64,000 nucleotides of DNA from positions 92,403 to 156,402 of the forward strand of contig QKYT01000149.1 in the NCBI GenBank assembly GCA_003550305.1, in the 5' to 3' direction. The notes below the pieces were generated by a model, which did no database searches, had not been told where the DNA came from, and worked only from the letters and a program-made list of their open reading frames with translations. The stretch's first letter is position 1; the number at the start of each line of letters is the position of its first letter. Position numbers and translations under genes: made by a program. This DNA comes from Glomus cerebriforme (taxonomy: Eukaryota; Glomeromycota; Glomeromycetes; Glomerales; Glomeraceae). This document shows positions 36,790-47,474 of this stretch, one piece after another.

Positions 36790-37014
36790 CCGGTCATGTA
36801 CTCACGATCACTGAAATGCACAGTACGAAGGTCTTACTGAGGTATTACAAGTATACAAGTGTGTGTTACGCAAAAGTATAGAATCTCATCAAGATTGATA
36901 TTTTTGCGTGTGTTACATATCTACTATTTTGGTACCCCCTTAATCTATATATAACTGATAAGTCGTCTCTACAGGTGTAATATCTTTACGCGTCGCGTTT
37001 AAACTATCTTCTTT

Positions 37015-38432
37015 ATGGTTAAAAACAAACGACTTTCTACATGGCTACGCTCCGGCGTTATTGATGAGAACGTTAAAGATACTTTAAAGTCAACTTTAAA
37101 TGAACTTCATAAGATCTGCCCGTTAAATACCTCTCGATCTTCTTTACGCGACTCATTACGTGATATTTTATATAGCGATAAAAACTTCTGTCAAAAGTCC
37201 CCGGCTCATGCAAAAATATTGGGTTGGTTTGAGGGTTCCTCTAAACAGACTAAACAGACTAAACGAGCTCCGTTGCGGTTTTTAAAAAGACTAGGATACA
37301 TACTTCTGTTGTTGGAGATTCAACATCAACAATTACAATAATAATAATGATACGAAGTATACTCGTGAAACCTCTCCACCGCCAGTAAAGCAAGAATTCT
37401 CTTTTACTAGTAGTGAACAAGGAGGTATCATTGAACCACTTCTTAATATTGTTGAGAAAGCGTTTTATAAATTTCTTGTTGATAATGAAAGATACATTCC
37501 CTCGATGTTGTGGAATCCTTCTGTGCTAAACAACGACCTCCTGTGAGTACCGACTTTGGTGACGCAGATTTATTGTGTATGATCAATTTTATCATAGAGA
37601 ATGTAAACCTTTTTTTGAAAAATTCATTATTCCACGGTCGATTTAAAGCAAATCCCGTTGAATTATTAGCAATTTTAAGAAAAATGTGCGTAACAAAGTG
37701 GCGCACGGAATTGTTGTTGATGAAAAAGGTCGCTGGAGCGATCATGATCTTCAGCACGTCTCTATTTTAGCTTGTGATGTTGTACTTTGCCTTGGTAAGT
37801 TTTTCTTAAGAGAATAACTTGACTCCGTGTAAGAACATACATAAACTGAACTTTTTTATATTTGACGTTAGGTGGAGACCGCAAAGAGGTATCCTCCAAC
37901 AAAGAGAATATTGATAACGAAATAGTTCAACGATGGATCAACAAGGCCGATAAAGATCACTCTCATTCACCGCAAAAAAGGAAACTTGACGATACGAGTT
38001 TTGGAAAGATTATAGAATTCATTCTTGATATTCTTGAGAAAACTGAAGAGATTGAAGAGGGAGATAAGCGGAAAATATTGAGATTAGCGTTGGACGAAGA
38101 CGAATATTTAATAAAGCTCTGGAGGGCAATTAAAATTGAAGAAAAACAAGTTCAAATTCGTAAATTTATTCGATCAGTGAATTTGATATTTAATATTACT
38201 TTTCTTGTATGATAAATTCATATACTGTAATAAGTTAACTAAGTTAACTGCTTTATCTATAGAGATTGAAATCGAAAAACGAAAACTCAGGTATTATAAA
38301 TATATAAATAGTAGATTAGGTGGCACGGGGAATAAGTTCTCGCGTAAGTCACGTCCAAGTCGGCGTGGGTGCGGTGTCTTAGTCGTTGAGCAATTCATTT
38401 GCTCTACGGGTAGGTTAATCGACATTGGATGA
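37015..38432 (+). pseudogene. Frameshifted gene with a HEPN-like Rx4H motif
   Basis: The ATG at 37015 opens MVKNKRLSTWLRSGVIDENV and runs to 37341. The coding signal continues in other frames through GGIIEPLLNIVEKAFYKFL (37425-37480) and FGDADLLCMINFIIENVNLF (37555-37610). A third frame gives NVRNKVAHG (37683-37709) followed by GRWSDHDLQH and ILACDVVLCLG. A GTAAGT...TTAG intron (37795-37871) leads to GDRKEVSSNKENIDNEIVQR and a Lys/Glu-rich helical tail, perhaps spliced once more near 38150 to reach 38432. R-N-K-V-A-H fits the R-x4-6-H signature of HEPN RNase domains, and the helical surroundings agree. At least three frame changes, one beside an A5 run at 37680, mean the gene is broken or mis-assembled. 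The GC content is visibly higher than in its neighbours. Confidence 0.45.
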
Positions 38433-38965
38433 GAGATTATGTTATGATTATGTTACGGTCTCTTAGCTTCTGTCGGACTCGTTGGCTTAACTGAGGATAA
38501 ACGAAGCTCCTTATTTCGTATGCCACCTGCAAACTTTATTGTTTTATGTAACATTTCTGACTATTTATACCTTCACTTTTCAGAACGTACTACAGTATAC
38601 ATCTATCACACTTAACTGATTTCCACTTGTCCTAAACAACAGATAAGAAGACCTTCTATTTTGAAAATTACGCGTTATCGTCGCCTTCAATATCATTGCA
38701 TAGAACTTCTGCTACTTTACTTGTAAATAGATAAATATTGTAGCGTAACATATTTTTAGTATTGGAAATAAACTGCTTTATTACCATATGAATTCTGTTA
38801 TATTGCATGGGATATCAATGCTTATATAAAATTCTTTTTAATACTAATAAAAACTTGAAGTGTACGATAATATTATATTTTCGAACCCAAATAAAACCAT
38901 GTAAATAGAACTGGCAAAGCTTGCTTCGTAAGTATTGTTACTGCGCCACAGTCACGTGATATTAA
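38433..38965. other. Spacer, no gene
   Basis: More GC-balanced at its left end (to about 38560), then AT-rich. No RNA gene or repeat was recognised. Confidence 0.45.
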
Positions 38966-38999
38966 CTGACGGGCCGTCGCACGTCCGATTTTTTTAAAA

Positions 39000-39460
39000 A
39001 AAAATAAAATTTTCGTATGAATAAAATTTTCGCTGGTTTCTTTTGTTTTTTCATTTTAATGCCTATTTTTTTTTTGTTTTTTTCTGTTTTTCTTCTGTTT
39101 TTCTTTCTTTCTAATATTCGTTCTTTGTTTTAATTCTCGTTTTTTGATAGTTTTTATTGTTTTTTCCATTTTTTTTTTCGTCTTTAATGTTTTTTTTTGT
39201 TTATTTCTGTTTTTCTTTCTTTCTAATATTAGTTTTTTGTNNNNNNNNNNNNNNNNNNNNNNNNNNNNNNNNNNNNNNNNNNNNNNNNNNNNNNNNNNNN
39301 NNNNNNNNNNNNNNNNNNNNNNNNNNNNNNNNNNNNNNNNNNNNNNNNNNNNNNNNNNNNNNNNNNNNNNNNNNNNNNNNNNNNNNNNNNNNNNNNNNNN
39401 NNNNNNNGTAACGAAAAGTTTATTATTATTTATTCTGTCTTCTTCATACATATATTTTAC
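39000..39460. repeat. Pyrimidine-rich repeat with assembly gap (39241-39407 N)
   Basis: Mostly T/C on the + strand with recurring CTTTCTTTCTAATATT(C/A)GTT units (about 39102, 39213). It is interrupted by a 167-base N run. It is the mirror in strand composition of the purine tract at 10.9 kb, and both sit at gaps. Confidence 0.7.
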
Positions 39461-39651
39461 CATTTGAATTATACTAAGTAATTTGTAGTGAATGCTATCC
39501 TACATAAATGCTACGTTAAATAAGTTCTTATTTTAAATAAATGTTATGCTAAAAAGATGCTAAAAAAATAAATAAAATACCTTTAATTTGGCTGATTCTT
39601 CGCTATATGCATGCTTAAATTATGACTTTTTTTAGCCGTCGCCCTCTTTTT

Positions 39652-42327
39652 TCATGCAGGAATAACATGAGGATCCAGATTTTCCTTTTCTTCACGGATA
39701 GCATTGGGTAGTTTTCNTTTTCTACTACCAGAACTTTCCGTTTTTTGTCTCTTAATGGATTCCACTTGAACACGGATCATTGAACCACTTTTAACACGGG
39801 CTGTTGGGTCTAAATCACGATTAATGTCATAGAGGAAGGAAGTAAGCCGAGGAATAGATTTCGATTTCGCTGAACAATATCGATCTGCAAACTTGTCTAG
39901 TGCAGTTCGCGATTGGGGACTATCACTTTGATAGTCTGCTTTAACTTCCTCTAAAAACGTAGTAAATGCAGTATAATCGATTTCTGTACTTTCTATATTC
40001 GACTCCCTAAGAAATCCAATGTTAGCAAATCGTTTTTCTAGTAGAATTTTCTGAATTATTAGTGAATATTACCTCCACTCAATGGTTTCGTCATGGACAT
40101 TATTAGGTAAACTACTTGATAATGTGGGTTCTGGATATTGTGAAGTAGATTCTACTACTCGCAGTGAGACATAAAAAGAATGATCTTTGGAGACATAACC
40201 TAAAAAAAAGGTAGTAAGACAAGAATACCATTAACAAAAATTTAATATGATCTTGCTTACCAAGCGCAACATAAGCATATACCATGCGATCTTTGGGTGT
40301 TAGCGAAGGTATAAAATTAAGTATTGAGATGTGATATTTCATCACAACTGCATCCTGGTGTTTGTAGGGTGCTCCAGATATTCTAACTGGACAAGTACAT
40401 GTTCCAAACTCGCTATTCACAGTATAGAAAAGGTCACTTTGTCTTGTATTTAGTACTGAAAATTCATTTTCTACACTTGTTTCTTTAATAGAATTTATAT
40501 CCACTCCTTCCCAACCAGGGCACAAAAAATGTCTTGCAATACGTAAGTGTCCAGGATGTTTATGTGCAATTCCAAGCAGCCGTCGCTCATAGAATCTCTT
40601 CATATTTGCTACCACGAATTGAAATACTTGAACATAATTATATGCTTGTGTCCTTGCAAAGATGATGTCTTTCAAAATACCAAAACTCCTTTCGATATAA
40701 TTGTTAGTATGATTTCCGCGTATAGGCAGTCCTACACGAAAAGAATGGGCCTAAATATAAATAAACAGCATAGAAAATATAGAACAATTGTAATGGCATT
40801 AATAGTAATAGCATTAATAAACTACCTAAAATTGATGATACTCCCACAAGATTTCGAAGTGTTTTTGGAGTAATGGATAAAAATAATAAAATGTTTGTGC
40901 AAATTCACAATAATGTGTATCCATCTCTGAACTTGATGATGCATAAAGAATCTTTTTCATCTTTTCCATTATGGATGCTCGATCTTCCTTTTTAATTTTG
41001 TGTTTTGGATTGTGAAGCCACCTCCAAAATGCTTGTAAGACATGAAACATGTACAAAAGACGGATCCCCTGTGGTAAATTCAAATTCATAGTTAGTAATA
41101 ATTCGATTAATTTGTTGAATTTATTTCAATTAATTAAATTAAACTTGGATTATAGAATCCATTATAATACCTTGTGGCCAACACAATTCCAAAGCGTTGC
41201 GCTCTACACTTAAGTCATCTGTGAGAAAAATGACTGGACCCACTAATGGATCACGTCCAAAAAAGGCATATTCAAGAAGAATCATTTTAATAAACCTATT
41301 ACTTTTTCTAAGGTGGTTTCAAGTTCATCATAAGTGATAAATATTACAAGCAGAAGTGCTCCGACCACACAACTAGTATAGAGGAGAGTAATCGATGTGT
41401 TAAGTTGTTCAAACGAAGCCAAAGTATCCATATAACACAGCTCTCCTGCTTGTGGTATCTTTTCGTGCACTCTACACATAAGGCCTGTTACAATGCAAAG
41501 TATAAATGCTTTGCCATTACATGCATCATATTCTTGTAACACTGCTTTTCCCTGACCTGAATCATTATAGTCTTTAACCATTGATCCTAGGCATACGAAC
41601 ATCTGATTTCCATTACGGCTGCCAAGTACAGTATCATGATATTTTTGAAAAATATGAAAAACAGCATCATAGTCAGGATTGTTAGCCCGATCGGAAAGCA
41701 TTTTCAACAATTCTTAGTTATTTGTAGCACTAAGATGGAGTTCATCTTCATGAGCAAACAGCACAGAGGTAGGCGAATGTCCGTCTTTAAATAACTCAAT
41801 GAATTTTTCCTTAATTTTATCTTTAACATAGTGAAAACTTAGAGATTCCGCAGAAATAATTATATGATTATGAGTAAATTTGAGGTTTATTTCAATGGAT
41901 GACTATATACAAGGTTTCGCCACTCCAACCGAAAATGAATGGATGCGGTGCAATCAATATCACGCGTCTGAGACGACTGCGGATGTTTAGTTATACAGTT
42001 TATTTCTTGTTTTTTCTTGACTTGATGGCTATGGATACAATGCCTTAACTCCCAACAAATCACCCGATTTCCTGTTAATTTGAAACCTCTTATTTCTGGC
42101 ATTGTAGTTTTTGAATATGATTCAAATTCTGCAACCCATCTAGATGCTTCTTTTTTATTACTTACATTCACAAATGCGTCTAACTCAAAATTTACAACCT
42201 CAAAATTCTCTTGCGTTCTATATGGTGGCAGATTATTTAAATTTCTGATTAAATAAGTATAATTGCAAGGTAAAACTGGTTTCAAAATATCCAGCAAGTG
42301 ACTCCAAGAAAAATCTATATAAAGCAT
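39652..42327 (-). pseudogene. MULE transposase with N-terminal zinc domain and SWIM finger, decayed
   Basis: Reading down from ATG 42327: a FAR1-like zinc region (CWELRHC...RDIDCTASIHF); a shift of frame near 41891; ESLSFHYVKDKIKEKFIELF; an in-frame TAA at 41714-41716; the catalytic core with YMDTLASFEQ (first Asp) and GALLLVIFITYDELE. A further frame change lies near 41283, where an A run appears one base short, before VIFLTDDLSVERNALELCWP (second Asp). A helical domain (40826-41089) and a SWIM finger CTCPVRISGAPYKHQDAV (about 40390) follow, then a basic tail to TGA at 39652. The order zinc / DDE core / SWIM is typical of Mutator-like transposases. One nonsense codon and at least two frameshifts make this copy inactive unless the assembly is wrong. 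Confidence 0.8.
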
Positions 42328-42969
42328 ATAAATATATACTCATTATTAATTTAAAAATGATATATCAATGATATTTTATAATAAATATTACAAATTAAAT
42401 ACATTTTAATGCTTTACAACTAATATCTTAATAAATACTTTATAACTAAATATTTTACTATAACTAATAAACTATTTTTACTCCAATTTTAATAAATATA
42501 TATATATTATAATTCTGCCATTTCGCCAGCTTTTTAAAATAAAGTTTTTATCCAAATGATATTAAGAAAAGATTGATTAACCTGTGAGTTATTTTGGGTA
42601 TTTTCTGTAGCTATCTTATTTCACAAAACACAAATGTGCAACTTAAAAAACTTTAAATTTTAAATTTTATTTCTATTATTTTTTGCTTATAAAAAGTCTT
42701 TATAATTATATAAACGTTAGGAAGACTCTCAAGAGTGAAAAAAAAATCGAAGAGTGAAAAAAAATGGAGAAAAAAGCGTAGAAAATATCTACCAATACAA
42801 AGGGACTACACAAAGATATTGTTATCAGTGATACGAATTGTTATTAGTTTGATTATGCTATCGCATCTAATTTTGTTTGTCTCTGATGATACAGTCAGAC
42901 AAATGATTAACAGCTGAACCATATCATCGGCGTAATCTGCCACACATTTCGGATATGCCGGGCCGTCAG

Positions 42970-43397
42970 AGAATTTGAAACGCAAAAATAAATATTTGAT
43001 AATCCTTCCCTTTGCCTGCCAATGAATTGATCAGAGGCGTTTTACATATGCTTATCAAATAAAGTTTTCCTATATCAGACTTTTCTCCTTTTTTAATCTC
43101 CTAATATTTTTTTAATTAATGTATACTACATGCGGAATGATGTATGATTTGCGTAATAATCTATAATTTTTTTATAGGGTTGATTTAACCGAAGGTTCTG
43201 TGCATATGCATGTAAATATAAAATTCGCTTAGCTGAGATATGACCCTATATAAATGCTTATAATTGAATAAAAATGAATATGGTTTTATTACAGTATAAT
43301 ATTGCTAAATTAACTAAAATCGATAAAAACACTATAAAATCAATAAAATCATTATAATCTGTTATAAATCTACCAAAACACTTAGCCATGCATAAAT
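42970..43397. other. Spacer, nothing supported
   Basis: AT-rich stretch between the MULE and the next gene remnant. No feature recognised. Confidence 0.5.
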
Positions 43398-44240
43398 ATG
43401 GATTTAGATAGTAGAACCTATTCTAAGCTAAATCTAGTAAGCTGTAGTGATGTAAACTTTGAAGAATATGGAAGAATAGTTGATGCAATATGGCCTTTAA
43501 TAAAAAGACGTAATCACAAAACACCAGAAATGTGGTGCTCTTGTATTTGTGACCTATTTAGGAAAATACTTGAAAAGAATCCAGGAATCCTTTCTAAAAA
43601 TAGGTATATTTTAATATGTGAAAAGTTATATGAAAGTGATAAAGTCTATGCTAATTCAACCAATTATATATATTGTAGTATATGTGACTCTTTAGTTTTC
43701 ATACCTGATACTTCTTTTAATGCTCATATCTATTAAGATAATTACTTGAAGAGATGTATTTCTGGAAATAGTATTTTGAATAAACATGCAAGAAGAAAAG
43801 AAATTCTCAAATCTATTGATAGAAAGGAATTTGAAATTTGGCAATACAAACAATACATATTAAAAGAAGAGGCAAAAATTAAGCGTCTCCAATTGGAGCT
43901 TTTATCCCAATTTACTCTATACTCAGAAAAGAATAAATTGGCATCAGTATCATATGATTATGATACTCATTCAATTACCTATGAAACATATAAGCAGGTT
44001 AAAATGACTATAGTAGAAAATACTATGCTAAGTGCTCCAAAATTTAAGCTGGCTTATATTTCACCCAGGCAAGAAATGGGTTTACTAATTTCTTATCATG
44101 TATTAAACCAAAAGTCTAGAATATTAAACAGACCAACTTCTCCTCTTCCATTACTACAAAAACCTGTTGTACTAATGGGTGGTCTTAAAAGATACCTTAT
44201 GCAATGTAGTGCAAATGCATCTGAAATTAGAAATCTTTAG
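43398..44240 (+). pseudogene. Broken gene of an unrecognised family with a zinc-like motif
   Basis: The ATG at 43398 gives 112 residues including YGRIVDAIWPLIKRR, CSCICDLFRKILEK and YIYCSICDSLVFIPD, ending at TAA 43734-43736. The same frame continues immediately for another 166 codons (KRCISGNSILNKHARRKEI, then a helical segment, then LAYISPRQEMGLLISYHVL) to a TAG at 44238. CSIC...H...C spanning the stop looks like a zinc ligand set, so the stop probably interrupts one original protein of about 280 residues. I do not know its function. A coding-like tail in another frame runs on to about 44390. Confidence 0.45.
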
Positions 44241-45383
44241 AATGATTGATCAAATATGCCTAATATTTCTAGCAGGACTAGTTTGGGCAACCTTGCTGAA
44301 GCATATTTTGATTCTATATGAAAAATGCAAGAAAGGAGATAGATTTAATATCTTTCAACTGAATATTAATATTATTTATCTCAACTATATTTAGTTAAAC
44401 ATAACTTATACTTTATTTTTTTGTAAAATGAATAGCTACATTAATCTGTATACATGATCACCTAGTGAAATTGTGAAATGTATCACTTGTAGAATAAAAA
44501 TTGGCCAAAGACGTTATGCATAATCTACTTATTCTGAGTTAGATCCTTTAATCTATAACTATTTTAATAAAGTAATTCATCGACAGATTATGTATAGTAC
44601 CTTCAGTTAATATTTTACCTGTATAAGTATAACAGACAAACAGTTTTACTAAGTGATTAGTATATGCAGAATGACTTTAGAATTTTATAAAAAAATATAT
44701 TAACTGCTTTCTAGAATATATATGGTTTAATAAATAATCTATATTTAGAACTTAGAATATTTTTTTTGACTAGTCAGTCAAATATTAAACAATCATAATT
44801 GTTATCCTATTTCTTAATCTTAATCTAATACCTTTTAGTTAATTGAAATGATTTATAGATGGCAGTAAGTTATTTTATTTTACGAACAAAAATAAAATAA
44901 ATAATTTGTCTGTATTATTTTTGCAAATTAAGAATTGAAGATTTGTAGTTTTACTAGATATATTTTCTAACAGTTTTTCATAATAATGAGATTATGAGAT
45001 GTCAATAAACATGATTTATTCTCAGTCTTATTTTTGAAATATGAATGATCCTAATGATTCTTCATCAAATCTTCAGGTTTAAACTAATATTTATATTTAT
45101 ACTACTTACTGAAGTATATCTTTTTTGGCTTTATATCAGTGATATTTACCAATTTCTAATATTTGAAACAAATAACCATTCTGCTCTTATAAACACTAGG
45201 TTTACGATAGTTATATAAAATATCTTTTGACTGATAATCTTATCTGAATGATATAAAAAGGCAGAATATATGATAAAAGCTTTCTTTTTTCTTTTCAATA
45301 ATCAATACTTGCAAAGTGACTTTTATACAAATAATCCATTGCTGAGGAGTTTCATAAGATCTAATAACAGATAAATTATCATG
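44241..45383. other. AT-rich spacer
   Basis: Apart from the frame-shifted tail of the preceding pseudogene, no gene or repeat is visible. Confidence 0.5.
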
Positions 45384-45581
45384 TCATTTTTTTACCTTAA
45401 GAACCTTTTCAAATTGATTGGCATAATAATAATTGTAATTTATAATATATGCTCTAAGATAATTTATATCAAATCCAAAATGATTATTAACTGGCTTAGA
45501 TACAATTTTATTATAATTCTTATCTAAAATAATATCAATATACTTATTAGACCTTGGTTTGTTAATATGAATTCCTGACAT
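45384..45581 (-). pseudogene. Gene fragment, family unrecognised
   Basis: 65 residues from an ATG, beginning MSGIHINKPRSNKYIDIILD and containing HFGFDINYLRAYIINYNYYY. Composition and codon spacing look coding rather than random, and downstream minus-strand sequence near 45330 (SYETPQQW) may be a continuation. The fragment probably belongs to a lineage-specific repeated family. No function is inferred. Confidence 0.35.
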
Positions 45582-45929
45582 ATTAAATAATTTATAGCAA
45601 TTTTATGATTATAAATAGATTATAGCAATTATCAATTTGTAGTGATTTTAATGAGTTATTTGTGATTAAATTTATATAAATTGTTGATCCATCATGACAT
45701 ATTTGTATCATCCTGTGTAGGATTCTACTTCTAGCTGACAAGTCACTATAAAATCATGAGATGATTAGTCAATTAAATTAGATCAAATTGCCAACTTCTT
45801 TTTCTGAATAAATAGCCAAACGATATATATCATATCATAGATATCATCCTAGCTTCTAGTCAGTTCTCAGCATTTTTTCACAATCTTTTTGTAACTATAG
45901 TTGTCTGTCTAAACCTTTTCAAAATCCTA
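45582..45929. other. Spacer, nothing supported
   Basis: AT-rich, no recognisable feature. Confidence 0.5.
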
Positions 45930-46110
45930 TGATTAGATTTGACAAGATTTTACTATAGTTTTATTATAGTTTTGGCAAAGTTTCAGCAGTTTCAGCATTT
46001 ATAATAGGTTTTGGCAAGTTTTGCCTTTTGGCAGAGTTTGCCAACTTTTTAATAACTTTAATATAGTTTCAGCAAAGTTTTGCTTTTTGGTATTTTGTCA
46101 ACTTGCTTAA
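45930..46110. repeat. Irregular repeat of TTTTGGCAA(A/G)(G)TTT motifs
   Basis: Six or more copies of TTGGCA(A/G)AGTTT or GTTTTGC(C/T)TTTTGG are interleaved with ATAGTTT and CAGCA. A short-unit degenerate tandem repeat without coding potential. Confidence 0.55.
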
Positions 46111-46404
46111 ATCTGCCAAGCAATCTTACCTGCAACTCAAATCATAAGATGAGTTACAGATCAACCAATCAGATCTCATCTTTAATCTGCAGAAGAATAC
46201 TTGGTACATGTATTTTCTTTTAGAATTTATAAGAAAAAAAATGAGTTGTAGCATTTATAGGAATACACAAGTTTAAAAATAATTGGTAAGTGTATATATT
46301 GATTTTATTTGTAAAAATAATAATTATACATGTCTAGATAATATTAAAACATGGAAAAACTTTGGTAAGTATGAATAGGCAATCACACTTGAGTAAAATT
46401 TGGC

Positions 46405-46960
46405 TTATCTAAAATCCAGAAAAATTTTGGTAGCTGTAAACATATGTTTACACTTGAGTAAAATTTGGTATAGTAAATTCACTGGTCCGCTTTTAAAACT
46501 AACAATTACATAATCAATATCCTTCATGCTCAATCTTGAAATAGTTGATGCAGAAAAAGACTTAATACAATTTATTTTATCTTTTCTTCCAACCCCTTCA
46601 AAAAGTTTAAAGATCTTTATTGCCTTTTCCTTCCTTTTTCTAAGATTAGCCTCTAAAGTTTTATCTTGATCTGAAAAATACTTGTGAATTTTATCATTAA
46701 CTAGAGAATTAGACATATCATCATTATATGTTTTTTTATAATGGTCAAACCATTAGAGCAGTTCTTTTATTATCATCTTCAGCTTTGATGATCCTGTCAT
46801 TTAATTCACAAAAAATTAACCAAGTCAATATTCATATCAGAGCTTTAATGTGGAATTGGAGCAGACAATTCCTTGATAAGCTTTTTTAAAATGGGCGAAT
46901 CTTCTCTTCTAACTGGTTTTTAGCATTCTCCTTCCTAAGCTTATTGATGTAAAAAATAAT
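46405..46960 (-). pseudogene. Decayed coiled-coil/helical gene of an expanded family
   Basis: The open part (46716-46405, 103 residues from an ATG) contains LEANLRKRKEKAIKIFKLFE, GRKDKINCIKSFSASTISRL and MKDIDYVIVSFKSGPVNLLY. Upstream, coding-like minus-strand pieces with stops and shifts (KLIKELSAPIPH near 46870; KLRKENAKNQLEEKI near 46935) suggest a longer original protein with an N-terminal coiled coil. The block 'lFegvGr.kI..i.sfSastIS.L...dId.vi' resembles the helical block of the 34.6-36.2 kb pseudogene. The function is unknown. Confidence 0.45.
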
Positions 46961-47474
46961 TACAGAATTAGGTAATACATAAATTTGTTTTACAAAGTGA
47001 AATAGAGTTTCTATGCCAGTGTCTCATTCATCTAAACTATCTATATGAGCACAATATCCCAACATTAATTTGATTTTATTTGTCCCAATATCGATATTCT
47101 GGATAGAATAAAATGGCCGTCAGAGCATACAGAGTCAGAAATAAACTAACCCTAGTAAAACTCACCGAAAGTTTAAATTTCTGAACAAAAATTAGATATT
47201 ACAGTAGCCTTGCAAGCTTCGTGCTGAATCGCGTGATTTTGTCGATCGTGATGTAATTGTGCGATTAAATAGCTAGTTCCTCATCTGATGTATTGTAAGC
47301 ACGATGTTCTGAGTCATTATAAAAAAAATTTACGGATTGATCCTATTTGATTATACTAAATACTTTACTAATGTCTCCATCCAGAATCATTAGCCGTCGA
47401 ATACAATGCAAAAAAAAAAAATATATTTGCATTATTTATATTTATACTTTTGACGTTACATATTTTTTATTTTT
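46961..47474. other. Spacer and presumed promoter of the ATPase gene
   Basis: The stretch 47150-47330 is more GC-balanced than its surroundings (for example CGTGATTTTGTCGATCGTGATG). No defined element recognised. Confidence 0.4.

Larger units (their letters stand above)
38966..42969 (-). mobile_element. Degenerate Mutator-like (MULE) transposon, limits tentative
   Basis: The element is defined by the decayed transposase at 39652-42327. Possible ends are CTGACGGGCCGTCGCACGTC (38966) and the inverted counterpart of CTGACGGCCCGGCATATCCG (ending 42969), about 20 of 26 positions alike allowing gaps. The flanks do not show the 9-bp duplication expected of MULEs, so the limits are weak. An N gap (39241-39407) and pyrimidine tract lie inside. 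Confidence 0.45.

Noticed and set aside
37443..37757. 104-codon minus-strand frame opposite the HEPN-like gene
   Set aside because: The plus strand shows the coherent protein signal and a clean intron; this is its shadow.
38205..38432. 75-codon plus-strand frame as a separate gene
   Set aside because: Better explained as a possible terminal exon or 3' region of the HEPN-like gene; no independent start context or motif.
38966..42969. Confident assignment of MULE ends
   Set aside because: The inverted similarity is short and gapped and no 9-bp duplication is visible, so the limits are given only as tentative.
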